This document shows, piece after piece, positions 1-7,575 of a stretch of DNA of 36,661 bases. The DNA comes from an uncultured Curtobacterium sp. (lineage in GTDB: Bacteria; Actinomycetota; Actinomycetes; Actinomycetales; Microbacteriaceae), in NCBI GenBank assembly GCA_913778205.1, contig CAJYUW010000025.1:1-36661 (forward strand), in the 5' to 3' direction. Positions within the stretch are counted from its first letter, which is position 1. The number at the start of each line of letters is the position of its first letter. The notes beneath the pieces are model-generated. The model did not search any database, was not told the origin of the DNA, and worked only from the letters and a program-made list of their open reading frames with translations. The translations under genes and the position numbers were made by a program.

Positions 1-157
1 ACGTACCCGCCGGCGGTCCCGACGTGGCCGTCCCACGTGACCGAGGCGCACCAGTCGCGCGGGACCCCGAGCGGACCGCCCCAGGTGTGCGTGATCGGTG
101 CGTCGGCGACGGCGGGGAAGAGGTCGACGAGGGCCTTCCGGAGGTGCTCGAACACCC
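1..157 (-). repeat. Inverted (fold-back) copy of the oxidoreductase gene at the window edge
   Basis: Bases 1-82 are the exact reverse complement of 158-239 (index sum 240). Read on the minus strand, 157 to 1 gives an uninterrupted piece of an FAD oxidoreductase (VFEHLRKALVDLFPAVADAP, then ITHTWGGPLGVPRDW and on to GGYV). This is the natural upstream continuation of the protein encoded by 158-489 on the plus strand. The plus-strand frame through 1-157 instead gives low-complexity, non-homologous residues. The region therefore does not read as a separate gene. It looks like a chimeric fold-back at a contig end, or less likely a real small inversion. Confidence 0.85.
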
Positions 158-489
158 GGGGCGGTCCGCTCGGGGTCCCGCGCGACTGGTGCGCCTCGGT
201 CACGTGGGACGGCCACGTCGGGACCGCCGGCGGGTACGTGGGCGACGGGCTCTCGACCACGAACCTGGCCGGTCGGACGCTCGCCGACCTCGTGCGCGGG
301 GTCGCCTCGCCGCTCACCGCGCTGCCCTGGGTGAACCATCGGTCGCCGGACTGGGAGCCCGAGCCGCTCCGGTTCCTCGGCGCGAACGCGGGCCTCCTCG
401 CGACCGACCTCGCCGACCGCGAGGAAGCACTCACCGGGCGTCCGAGCGTGGCGGCGAGGCTCATGGCACCCCTGACCGGAGGACACTGA
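158..489 (+). CDS. FAD-dependent oxidoreductase (DAO family), C-terminal fragment
   Basis: This is the last ~110 residues of a D-amino-acid-oxidase-type (DAO) flavoprotein. The genuine frame resumes at 160 (GGPLGVPRDW). It runs through the family's C-terminal FAD-binding signature GGYVGDGLSTTNLAGRTLADL, followed by LPWVNHRSPDWEPEPLRFLG and a closing ADREEALTGRPS. Actinobacterial relatives include gamma-glutamylputrescine-oxidase-like and other amine-oxidising flavoproteins, which would suit the polyamine genes downstream, but the substrate cannot be read from a fragment. The N-terminal part is missing because of the inverted 157 bases at the left edge. The stop TGA overlaps the ATG of the next gene (TGATG), so the two are probably co-translated. 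Confidence 0.75.
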
Positions 490-1817
490 TGGACACCGAC
501 GTCGTCGTGGTGGGAGCCGGGGTGTCCGGCCTCGCAGCAGCACGCGCGCTCGCGCAGGGCGGGCGCCGCGTGGTCGTGCTCGAGGCACGCGAGCGCATCG
601 GCGGTCGGACCTGGACCGACGACGCCCTCGGCGTCCCGGTGGACCTCGGGGCCTCGTGGATCCACGGCGTCGACGGGAACCCGCTGTGGGCACTGGCCCC
701 GGCGTTCGGCATCGACACCGTCGAGTTCACCGTCGGCAGCTTCCAGTACGACGGCCGCCCCGTCGGTTGGCACGCGCCGTCCGGTCGCCGGCTCACCGAC
801 GCCGAGGCAGCCGCCTTCGTCGCCGACCTGCACGCGCTCGACGCCGCGTTGCCCGGGGTCGTCGGACAGGCCCCGCCCCCGTCCACGTACGCCGTGGCGG
901 TGAACACGGTCCTGCGCGACCTCCGCATCGAGGGCGACCGGGCCGCACGCGTCCGCGAGTACACCGCCCACCGGTCCGAGGACCTCTGCGGCGCACCCGT
1001 CACGGTGCTCGACGCGCACGGACTCGACGAGGAGCACGTACCCGGCGACGAGGTCGTGTTCCCCGGTGGGTACGGCCAGTACGCGCGGGCCCTCGCCGAC
1101 GGGCTCGACGTCCGGCTCGGCTCGGTCGTGCGCGCGGTCCGGCAGTCCGCCGAGGGCGTCGCCGTCGAGCTCGTCGACGGCGCGGTCGTCACGGCCGCCG
1201 AGGTCGTCGTGACGGTGCCGCTCGGTGTGCTGCAGGCCGGCGCGGTCACGTTCGAGCCGCCACTCGAGCCGGACGTCCTCGACGCGATGGGTCGGCTCGG
1301 GATGGGGGTCTACGACAAGGTGTTCCTGCGGTTCCCCGAGCGGTTCTGGGGCGACGACTGGGTCGTCCGCCAGCAGGGACCCGCCGGCGTCGACTGGCAC
1401 TCCTGGTACGACATGTCCCGCGTGACCGGCGAACCGGTGCTCGCGGCGCTGCTCGGCGGCGCGGGCGCCCGGCGCATCGAGTCGCTGCCGGACGCCATCA
1501 TCGTCGACGAGGGGCTGACCGCGCTCCGGCGGATGTTCGGTCCGTCGGTCCCGGAGCCGGAGTCCGTGCGCATCACCCGGTGGGCCGCCGACCCGTTCGC
1601 CCTGGGGTCCTACTCGTTCCTGCGCGTCGGGGCCGCCCCGGACGACCACGACCGGCTCGGTGCCCGGTGCGGCCGGGTGCAGCTCGCCGGCGAGGCCACC
1701 TGGGGCGACGACCCCGCGACCGTGCACGGGGCGCTGCTGTCCGGGCTCCGTGCCGCCGGACGCCTGCTCGGGCACGAGGTCGAGCCGGAGTCCCTTGCCG
1801 GACCGCTCCCGGCCTGA
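489..1817 (+). CDS. FAD-dependent amine oxidase (monoamine/polyamine oxidase family)
   Basis: A 442-residue flavin amine oxidase expected to oxidise a primary or secondary amine to an aldehyde or imine with release of H2O2. The N-terminus has the Rossmann FAD motif GAGVSG (residues 9-14), then EARERIGGRTW. The middle has the usual family segments (DLGASWIHG, VVFPGGYGQYARAL, VVVTVPLGVLQAG), and the C-terminus has the second FAD contact LAGEATWGDDPATVHGALLSG. No signal peptide is visible. The start ATG overlaps the stop of the preceding oxidoreductase (TGATG), and this start gives the FAD motif its normal position. It differs from the putrescine oxidase at 13513-14883, so its substrate may be another polyamine; this is inferred from context only. 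Confidence 0.9.
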   Translation: MDTDVVVVGAGVSGLAAARALAQGGRRVVVLEARERIGGRTWTDDALGVPVDLGASWIHGVDGNPLWALAPAFGIDTVEFTVGSFQYDGRPVGWHAPSGRRLTDAEAAAFVADLHALDAALPGVVGQAPPPSTYAVAVNTVLRDLRIEGDRAARVREYTAHRSEDLCGAPVTVLDAHGLDEEHVPGDEVVFPGGYGQYARALADGLDVRLGSVVRAVRQSAEGVAVELVDGAVVTAAEVVVTVPLGVLQAGAVTFEPPLEPDVLDAMGRLGMGVYDKVFLRFPERFWGDDWVVRQQGPAGVDWHSWYDMSRVTGEPVLAALLGGAGARRIESLPDAIIVDEGLTALRRMFGPSVPEPESVRITRWAADPFALGSYSFLRVGAAPDDHDRLGARCGRVQLAGEATWGDDPATVHGALLSGLRAAGRLLGHEVEPESLAGPLPA

Positions 1818-1825
1818 CCTCTCCC

Positions 1826-1880
1826 CGGCCCGGCCCGGCCCGGCCCGGCCTGGCCCGGCCTGGCCCGGCCTGGCCTGGCC
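1826..1880 (+). repeat. Pentanucleotide tandem repeat (YGGCC)x11
   Basis: Eleven consecutive 5-base units directly after the amine oxidase stop: five CGGCC, then an alternation of TGGCC and CGGCC ending with two TGGCC. It lies between the amine oxidase stop and the promoter of the next gene. Its length is not a multiple of a codon pattern, and it may be a replication-slippage tract. Confidence 0.9.
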
Positions 1881-1950
1881 GCCGTGCTCCGGGGCGCGCA
1901 GCTGAGCAGGTCCGAACGGGTCGCTCGGTCGCGCAGCGGGGTCGCGGTGC

Positions 1951-1956
1951 GACACT
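1951..1956 (+). promoter_or_regulatory. -10-like box for leaderless membrane-protein gene
   Basis: GACACT ends 6 nt before the GTG at 1963, the same spacing seen at other leaderless starts in this window. The -35 region is weak. Confidence 0.35.
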
Positions 1957-1962
1957 CGACCC

Positions 1963-2616
1963 GTGACGACGCCGCGGCCACCACACCAGCACGAGCACCG
2001 CGCGCCGGTCGCCGTCGCCGTGCTCGTCAACCTCGCGCTGGGCTTCCTGCTGCCCGACCAGGTGCTGTTCTTCCCGTCGTGGGTCGTCCCGCTGCTCGGG
2101 GTCCTGCTCCTGACGCCGCTGATCGTCTTCAACCCGCGGCGCCTCACCCGCGAGACGACCTGGTCCCGTTGGCTGTCGACCGGACTCGCGGTGCTGCTCA
2201 CGGTCGCGAACCAGCTCACTGTCGTCCGGACGATCGACCAGTTGCTGCACGGCCACCCGGACGGCGGCGCGGTGCTGCTCACGGCGCTGCAGGTGTGGGT
2301 GAGCAGCATCATCGCGTTCGGCCTCGTGTACTGGGAACTCGACCGCGGCGGCCCGGTCGCCCGACGGCAGCCGGACCTGTGGGCGCGGGACCGCGCCGAC
2401 CTCCAGTTCCCGCAGGAGACCGACCCGAGGTCCGCCGACTGGCGGCCGGTGTACCTCGACTACCTCTACGTCGCGCTGACGAACATGGTGGCGTTCAGCC
2501 CGACGGACACGATGCCGCTGACCGTCCGGGCGAAGATGATCATGGCCTACCAGTCGATCGGCGGGTTCATCCTGCTCGCGCTCGTCATCTCGCGCGCGGT
2601 CAACATCATCAACTGA
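1963..2616 (+). CDS. Multi-pass membrane protein of unknown function
   Basis: A 217-residue protein with hydrophobic stretches at about 15-60 (two helices), 70-90, 100-120 and 190-215. The C-terminal part, YVALTNMVAFSPTDTMPLTV followed by a helix, resembles the pore-like end of DUF1345-type membrane proteins or two-helix ion channels. This is a resemblance only, and I assign no function. The GTG at 1963 is chosen because a -10-like hexamer sits 6 nt upstream and the N-terminus is short and hydrophilic (TTPRPPHQHEHR). It stands alone, convergent with the SDR gene that ends at 2641, with no clear terminator hairpin in the 24-bp gap. Confidence 0.8.
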   Translation: MTTPRPPHQHEHRAPVAVAVLVNLALGFLLPDQVLFFPSWVVPLLGVLLLTPLIVFNPRRLTRETTWSRWLSTGLAVLLTVANQLTVVRTIDQLLHGHPDGGAVLLTALQVWVSSIIAFGLVYWELDRGGPVARRQPDLWARDRADLQFPQETDPRSADWRPVYLDYLYVALTNMVAFSPTDTMPLTVRAKMIMAYQSIGGFILLALVISRAVNIIN

Positions 2617-2640
2617 CCCGGAGTCGTGACGGACGGGCGA

Positions 2641-3459
2641 TCAGGACCCGTGCGCCTGCTCGGCGACCGGCTGCCACTCGCGCCACGTCGCCAACCGCGA
2701 CTCGTAGTCCCGCTCCGCGATCCCGAGCGGAGCCTTGCCGAAGAACACGCGCAGGGGTGGTTCGTCTGCGTCGACGACCGCGAGGATCGCCGAGCGGGTC
2801 GCCTCGGGCTTGCCGGGGTCCGCGGCGGACGGACGCTTCGATGCTGCCTCGCGGACGTCGTCGTAGGCGTCGAGCTCCGCACTCCGCTTCGACGAGGGTC
2901 CGGACCAGTCCGTCGAGAACCCACCCGGCTCGACGAGGGTCACGTGGATGCCGAAGTCCGCGACCTCCTGCGACAGCGACTGCGAGAGGCCCTCGAGCGC
3001 CCACTTCGAGGCGTGGTAGGCGCCCACGGTCGGGAACGCGCTGATCCCGCCGATGCTCGACACCTGCACGATGTGGCCGGAGCCCTGCTCGCGCATGATC
3101 GGCAGTGCGGCCTGCGTGACCCAGAGCGCCCCGAAGAAGTTCGTCTCGAGCTGTGCACGCACCTCGTCCTCGGTGAGTTCCTCGACCATGCCGAAGTGGC
3201 CGAACCCGGCGTTGTTGACGACGACGTCCAGCGAGCCGAAGTGCTCGGCTGCGCGCCGAACCGCGGCGCTGTCGGCGTCGTGGTCGGTGACGTCCAGTCG
3301 CAGCCCGAGGAAGGTCTCCGGGTACTGCTCCTCGAGGTCACGCACGTCATCGGGGTTGCGGGCCGTGCCGGCGACGGAGTCACCGCGTCCGAGCGCCGCC
3401 TCCGCCCACTCGCGGCCTAAGCCCTTCGATGCTCCCGTGATGAACCAGGTCTTGCTCAT
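2641..3459 (-). CDS. Short-chain dehydrogenase/reductase (SDR)
   Basis: A 272-residue classical SDR, a cytoplasmic NAD(P)-dependent oxidoreductase. Residues 8-15 are the cofactor motif TGASKGLG, 81-84 NNAG, S134 is the likely catalytic serine and Y147-x3-K151 (YHASK) the catalytic pair; PGGFSTDW follows as in the family. The start ATG at 3459 is preceded by a strong AGGAGGAG Shine-Dalgarno; an upstream in-frame start would lack one. It is co-directional with the VOC gene upstream (93-bp gap), and both could form one transcript. The substrate is unknown, and its presence beside polyamine genes does not establish a role there. Confidence 0.9.
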   Translation of the reverse strand: MSKTWFITGASKGLGREWAEAALGRGDSVAGTARNPDDVRDLEEQYPETFLGLRLDVTDHDADSAAVRRAAEHFGSLDVVVNNAGFGHFGMVEELTEDEVRAQLETNFFGALWVTQAALPIMREQGSGHIVQVSSIGGISAFPTVGAYHASKWALEGLSQSLSQEVADFGIHVTLVEPGGFSTDWSGPSSKRSAELDAYDDVREAASKRPSAADPGKPEATRSAILAVVDADEPPLRVFFGKAPLGIAERDYESRLATWREWQPVAEQAHGS

Positions 3460-3552
3460 GATGTCTCCTCCTGCGTCGTGACCGGTCCACACAACGCCCG
3501 GACGGCTCCGCGCCGCGTGGACGTCCGGGGGACGTGCGCGGACTCCGGACAG

Positions 3553-3993
3553 TCAGGGACGCGGCGCCGCGAACTCCAGGTTGATGCCGTCCGGATCGCG
3601 GACGGACAGGATGACGAGCCCGAACGGAGGAAGGTCGGTGACCACACCGTGCTCGATCCCAGCGGCGTCGAGTCGGTCGACCGCCGCATGCAGGTCATCC
3701 GCGCTCGCCACGCGGAAGCTGACGTGGTCGAGACCCACCCGATCGGGGTCGAACCGGTCGTCGACCGGGGCGACGGGTCGCAGCCCGAGGGTCTGTCCGC
3801 CGAAGGTGAACGAGCAGCCGCCGTACGTGCGCCACGGGTCGTCGTGGATGGTCGGGTCGTCGATCTCGTCGCTGAAGTCGCTCCCCGGCGGCATCCCGAA
3901 CAGCAGCTCGTAGAACGCCTTGCTCCGACGGACATCAGTGACGGTGAGCCGGACGTGGGAGAAGCCGAGGGGGTTCACGATCGCTCCGGTCAT
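3553..3993 (-). CDS. VOC-family (glyoxalase/dioxygenase fold) protein
   Basis: A 146-residue protein with two beta-alpha-beta-beta-beta modules of the vicinal oxygen chelate superfamily. Candidate metal ligands are H13 (FSHVRLTV), H90 (LDHVSFRV) and E140 (INLEFAAP); the DPDGINLEF ending is typical. Members include glyoxalase I, ring-cleavage dioxygenases and antibiotic-binding proteins, and the substrate cannot be told from sequence. The ATG at 3993 is chosen although the frame stays open to 4329, because homology begins here and a promoter (ATGACA, 18 nt, TTGTAT) ends 6 nt upstream, suggesting a leaderless mRNA. It is divergent from aguB and shares its operator region. Confidence 0.85.
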   Translation of the reverse strand: MTGAIVNPLGFSHVRLTVTDVRRSKAFYELLFGMPPGSDFSDEIDDPTIHDDPWRTYGGCSFTFGGQTLGLRPVAPVDDRFDPDRVGLDHVSFRVASADDLHAAVDRLDAAGIEHGVVTDLPPFGLVILSVRDPDGINLEFAAPRP

Positions 3994-4023
3994 GCCTCGA
4001 TACAACTCGGACCTCGGCGCTCT

Positions 4024-4057
4024 TGTCATCGTTGATCGTATGGTCAACAATGACGGG
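4024..4057. promoter_or_regulatory. Divergent leaderless promoters with a shared operator palindrome
   Basis: An inverted repeat GTCATCGTTGA-N8-TCAACAATGAC (4025-4035 and 4044-4054) matches in 10 of 11 arm positions. Rightward, TTGTCA (4023-4028), a 17-nt spacer and AACAAT (4046-4051) sit 6 nt before the aguB ATG. Leftward, ATGACA (complement of 4024-4029), 18 nt and TTGTAT (complement of 4000-4005) sit 6 nt before the VOC ATG. The palindrome covers both -35 boxes and the aguB -10, so a bound repressor would block both directions. The regulator is unknown. Confidence 0.65.
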
Positions 4058-5110
4058 ATGGACGTGATCACCGCCGCAGACCAGCCGTCCCCCCTGCACC
4101 AGGACACCGGCGCGGCTCGCCGCCGGGTCCGTGTCGCGCTCGTCCAGACGCGCTGGCACGAGGACCCCGACGAGCACGAACGCACACTCGCTGACGGCAT
4201 CGCCTCTGCGGCGGCGAACGGGGCCACCGCGGTGTTCCTGCAGGAGCTCACGCTCTCCCGGTACCCCGGTGACACCCCCGCCGGCGGGGTGCCGAAGGAC
4301 GGCGCGGAGTCGATCGAGGACGGCCCCACGATGCGCTTCGTCCGCGATCAGGCACGGCGCCACCGCGTCTTCGTGCACGCGTCGCTGTACGAGCGCCCCG
4401 CGGACGACGACCAGCCCGAGGACCCGCGCGGGTACAACACCGCGGTGCTCGTCGCTCCCGACGGCACGCTCGTCGGGAGCACCCGGAAGACCCACATCCC
4501 GATCAGCGCGGGGTACTACGAGGACACCTACTTCCGCCCCGGACCCGACACGGACCCCTTCCCCGTGCACGACCCGGCGGGACTCGGTGCCCGGGTCGGC
4601 CTGCCGACGTGTTGGGACGAGTGGTTCCCCGAGGTCGCCCGGGCCTACGGACTCGCCGGCTCCGAGGTGCTCGCCTACCCGACGGCGATCGGCTCCGAGC
4701 CGACCTTCCCCGACTTCGACACGGCGCCGATCTGGCGGCAGGTCATCGTCGCGAACGGCATCACCGCGGGACAGTTCATGGTCGTGCCGAACCGCTGGGG
4801 CGACGAGGGGGCGATCACGTTCTACGGCTCGTCGTTCATCTCGGATCCCTTCGGCCGGGTCCTCGTCGAGGCTCCGCGGGACGCGGACGCGGTGCTCGTG
4901 GCGGACCTGGACCTCGACGCGCGCGCGGAGTGGCTCCGGCTGTTCCCGTTCTACGTGACCCGCAGGCCGGACCTCTACGCCACCCTGACCGCGCCGGTCG
5001 ACCGCCTGCGCGACGGGTACGGCGCTGACGAGGCGATCCGTGCCTCCCTGGCGGATGCGTCGACCACCCACCGGGCCGGCGGCCCGCAGACCGCGGCGGC
5101 CGGCGCATGA
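4058..5110 (+). CDS. aguB: N-carbamoylputrescine amidase
   Basis: A 350-residue cytoplasmic nitrilase-superfamily enzyme that hydrolyses N-carbamoylputrescine to putrescine, CO2 and ammonia, the second step of the agmatine deiminase route. The catalytic triad is visible: E63 (FLQELTLSRY), K144 (STRKTHIPIS) and C185 (LPTCWDEWFPE). The AGYYEDTYFRPG and CWDEWFPE stretches are characteristic of AguB rather than of general nitrilases. The ATG at 4058 is selected because a -35/-10 pair ends 6 nt upstream (leaderless); an in-frame ATG at 4040 lies inside that promoter. The stop overlaps the start of aguA by 4 nt (ATGA), consistent with an agmatine-utilisation operon. Confidence 0.93.
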   Translation: MDVITAADQPSPLHQDTGAARRRVRVALVQTRWHEDPDEHERTLADGIASAAANGATAVFLQELTLSRYPGDTPAGGVPKDGAESIEDGPTMRFVRDQARRHRVFVHASLYERPADDDQPEDPRGYNTAVLVAPDGTLVGSTRKTHIPISAGYYEDTYFRPGPDTDPFPVHDPAGLGARVGLPTCWDEWFPEVARAYGLAGSEVLAYPTAIGSEPTFPDFDTAPIWRQVIVANGITAGQFMVVPNRWGDEGAITFYGSSFISDPFGRVLVEAPRDADAVLVADLDLDARAEWLRLFPFYVTRRPDLYATLTAPVDRLRDGYGADEAIRASLADASTTHRAGGPQTAAAGA

Positions 5111-6120
5111 GCTGGCGGATGCCGGCGGAGACGGCACCCCAGGCCCGGACCTGGATGGCCTTCCCGCGTCCTGGCGCGACCCTCGGCGACGACGCGGCGA
5201 GTGCCGAGGCGGCACGGACAGCGTGGGCGACGACGGCCAACACGATCGTCGATCACCAGCCGGTCACGGTCGTCGTCGACCCGGTCGCCCGGACGGACGC
5301 CGCCCGGCTCCTGTCCGGCGACGTCGACGTGCTCGAGGCACCGCTCGACGACTTCTGGATGCGCGACACCGGACCGTCGTTCGTGCTCGACGACGGGCGC
5401 CTCGGCGCGGTGGACTGGGTCTTCAACGGCTGGGGCGCGAACGCCTGGTCGACCTGGACCCGCGACGCCCGCATCGCGGCGGTCGTCGCCGAGGCCGCGG
5501 GGGCGGAACGCATCCCGTCGCTGCTCGTCAACGAGGGCGGTGCGATCCACGTCGACGGCGAGGGCACCGTGCTCGTGACGGAGACGGTGCAGCTGGACCC
5601 CCGTCGCAACCCGTACGCCGACCGCGCGCGGGTCGAGGAGGAGCTCGTGCGAACGGTGGGGGCGTCGGACGTCGTGTGGCTCCCCCGTGGCCTGACGCGC
5701 GACTACGACGGCCTCGGGACGCGCGGGCACGTCGACATGGTGGCGACCTTCGCGTCGCCGGACGTCGTGCTGCTGCACGCCCAGCCGGACGCCGGCCACC
5801 CCGACCACCTCGTCATGCCGCAGGTCCGGGCGGCGCTCGAGCAGGCGACGGACGCCACGATCGTCGAGCTCCCGGCACCGGCGACGCTGACCGACGACGA
5901 CGGCCCGGTCGACTGGAACTACGTCAACCACGTCGTGGTGAACGGTGCGGTGATCGCGTGTGCCTTCGGGGAACCGGCAGCGGACGACCGGGCTCGGGGC
6001 ATCCTCGCCGACGTGTACCCGGGGCGCCAGGTGCGCTCGGTGGACGCGCGGGAGGTGTTCGCCCGAGGCGGCGGGCTGCACTGCATCACGCAGCAGCAGC
6101 CGAGCGTCGGCGACCGCTAA
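5107..6120 (+). CDS. aguA: Agmatine deiminase
   Basis: A 337-residue guanidino-group-modifying enzyme (peptidylarginine-deiminase fold) converting agmatine to N-carbamoylputrescine and ammonia. Family signatures are clear: DDFWMRDTGPSF (81-92), VNEGGAIHVDGEGT (141-154), GHVDMVATF with H208, and the C-terminal GGGLHCITQQQP with the nucleophile C326. Its length is slightly under the common 350-370 because of a short N-terminus. It is translated from an ATGA overlap with aguB. Its product is AguB's substrate, so the pair makes putrescine in the cell. The stop codon overlaps the stop of the convergent esterase gene (CTAA), leaving no room for a conventional terminator. Confidence 0.95.
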   Translation: MSWRMPAETAPQARTWMAFPRPGATLGDDAASAEAARTAWATTANTIVDHQPVTVVVDPVARTDAARLLSGDVDVLEAPLDDFWMRDTGPSFVLDDGRLGAVDWVFNGWGANAWSTWTRDARIAAVVAEAAGAERIPSLLVNEGGAIHVDGEGTVLVTETVQLDPRRNPYADRARVEEELVRTVGASDVVWLPRGLTRDYDGLGTRGHVDMVATFASPDVVLLHAQPDAGHPDHLVMPQVRAALEQATDATIVELPAPATLTDDDGPVDWNYVNHVVVNGAVIACAFGEPAADDRARGILADVYPGRQVRSVDAREVFARGGGLHCITQQQPSVGDR

Positions 6121-7244
6121 CCGTCGGCGGGCGCCAACCCGATCCGCGACTGCATCCACGCCAGTCCCGCCGCGAGTGCCGCCCGCGCGGTCGTCCAGTT
6201 GTGCTTGTCGCCGGGCACGACCCAGGTGGCGACGTGCATGCCTGCTGCCCGGGCGCGTGCCGCCTGGACGGGCATGACCGCCCCGTACGTGGTGTCGAGC
6301 TGCCCGACCGCGAAGAACGCGTTGGTGTCCCGGTACGGCGCGTTCGCGCGGAGCAGCGCCTCGGGCTGGGCGGCGAGCCAGGCGGCGCGGCTGCCGGCGA
6401 ACCCGTCGGCGATCGTCTCCGCCGTGTTCCCGAGCGTCGGACCGTCCTCCCCGGACACGTCGATGAGGTTGCCGAACCGCGACGGGTCACCGGCGCCGAG
6501 CTGGATGGCGCACGTGCCGCCCTGCGAGAAGCCGCCGATCGTCCACGCCGACGCGGCGGTCTGCACCGTGAGGTGGCTCGTGATCCACGCGGGGACGTCC
6601 TTCGTCAGGTACGTGCGGCTGTTCCCGAGCTCGCCGTCCACGCACATCGGATTCGCCGACCGGGGGCCGAGCTGGTCGGGCACGACGACGATCGGCGTGA
6701 GACCGCGGTCGACGGTCGCGAGCGCGTTCAACGTCTGCTCGATCTGCCCGCCGCTCTGGACGTCGTTCGGGCCGGCACCGCGCGACTGCCCGGAGAGCAG
6801 GACGTCGACCGGCAGGTGCGGCGGATCGGCGGTGAGCGCGGCCGGGGGCAGGTAGACGAGGGCCTGGCGAGCGGGGAAGTGGCTGGTGGTGGCCGGGATC
6901 GTCTCGTGGAGCAACCGCCCCGCGGTGGGCATGTCCGCGGGCGCTGTCCAGGTGGTCGCGACGTCGACGCTGCCGGGAGCCGTCGACCCCGCGGGTGACT
7001 CGGTCGCGGGGATGCCCGGGGACGAGGTCGGGACGGGTGTGTACGTGGGGACGGGTCGCGGCGAGCGCTGCGCCCGCGCGGTGGAGGTCGCCGCTGCCTG
7101 CCCGCCCGACACCGCCACCGCGTGGCTCGCACTCCAGCCGGCGAGCCCCCCGACGGCGAGCCCCACGACGAGCCCGATGCCGAGCCCCCCGGCGAGGAGT
7201 GCTCCGCCACGTCGTGCGCGGGGTGTGGTGGGTGTGCGTGCCAT
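6117..7244 (-). CDS. Membrane-anchored or secreted esterase-like alpha/beta hydrolase
   Basis: A 375-residue protein with an N-terminal hydrophobic helix (about 13-40) after a basic start (MARTPTTPRARR), acting as an uncleaved anchor or signal. A Pro/Ser/Thr-rich linker (about 50-95) follows, then an alpha/beta-hydrolase fold related to esterase D/antigen 85-type enzymes (PF00756-like). The nucleophile elbow is GGFSQGG (S240) and the likely catalytic histidine is in GDKHNW (H348). It probably works at the cell surface on an ester; the substrate is unknown. The start has a good Shine-Dalgarno (GGAGGACGAGG) upstream. The gene is convergent with aguA and divergent from puuP. Confidence 0.85.
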   Translation of the reverse strand: MARTPTTPRARRGGALLAGGLGIGLVVGLAVGGLAGWSASHAVAVSGGQAAATSTARAQRSPRPVPTYTPVPTSSPGIPATESPAGSTAPGSVDVATTWTAPADMPTAGRLLHETIPATTSHFPARQALVYLPPAALTADPPHLPVDVLLSGQSRGAGPNDVQSGGQIEQTLNALATVDRGLTPIVVVPDQLGPRSANPMCVDGELGNSRTYLTKDVPAWITSHLTVQTAASAWTIGGFSQGGTCAIQLGAGDPSRFGNLIDVSGEDGPTLGNTAETIADGFAGSRAAWLAAQPEALLRANAPYRDTNAFFAVGQLDTTYGAVMPVQAARARAAGMHVATWVVPGDKHNWTTARAALAAGLAWMQSRIGLAPADG

Positions 7245-7575
7245 CGGTCGTCCTCGTCCTCCGTGCGTTCCGGCAACGGTCCGCTTCGGCCGCGAGCGTA
7301 GGGATCGGGTCCGGGAACCGGCTGCCGTCCGGGACCGAACGGCTGAGCGTCCTCCCCATCCGGCTCACAGCGACCGTCTGGCGTCCTCCGAGCAAGCGAC
7401 ATGACGTACAAGCGCCGTCAGCACGGTGTACTCAGCGTCGAGTCAGGTGGGTGCCTCGACGTCGGTATCGTCGGCGAACCGGACCACCCGACGGGCGGCC
7501 GGTACCCGCACCGGCCGGGGCACCGTCGCCCCGGCCCCGGCCCCGCGGCAGTGCCGCGAGCAGGAGGGAACTCCC
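7245..7575 (+). promoter_or_regulatory. Intergenic region: puuP promoter and structured leader
   Basis: 331 bases without a gene. It holds GTACA (7406-7410) and TGTAC (7427-7431) half-sites like those near gabT, a possible -10 TATCGT (7466-7471), and a GC-rich leader with successive hairpins. These are 7499-7503/7510-7514, a perfect 9-bp stem 7513-7521/7528-7536, and 7544-7549/7553-7558. The Shine-Dalgarno AGGAGGG is itself part of GGGAACTCCC (7566-7575) right before the TTG start. No other gene is apparent. Confidence 0.5.

Noticed and set aside
24..488. N-terminal extension of the amine oxidase to base 24
   Set aside because: It would overlap the preceding oxidoreductase in another frame and put 155 low-complexity residues before the FAD motif; the ATG at 489 fits the family and the TGATG coupling.
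7401..7575. Longer puuP start points (7426 and others)
   Set aside because: They would add a proline/arginine-rich extension encoded by the hairpin leader and leave the AGGAGGG before TTG 7576 without a use.
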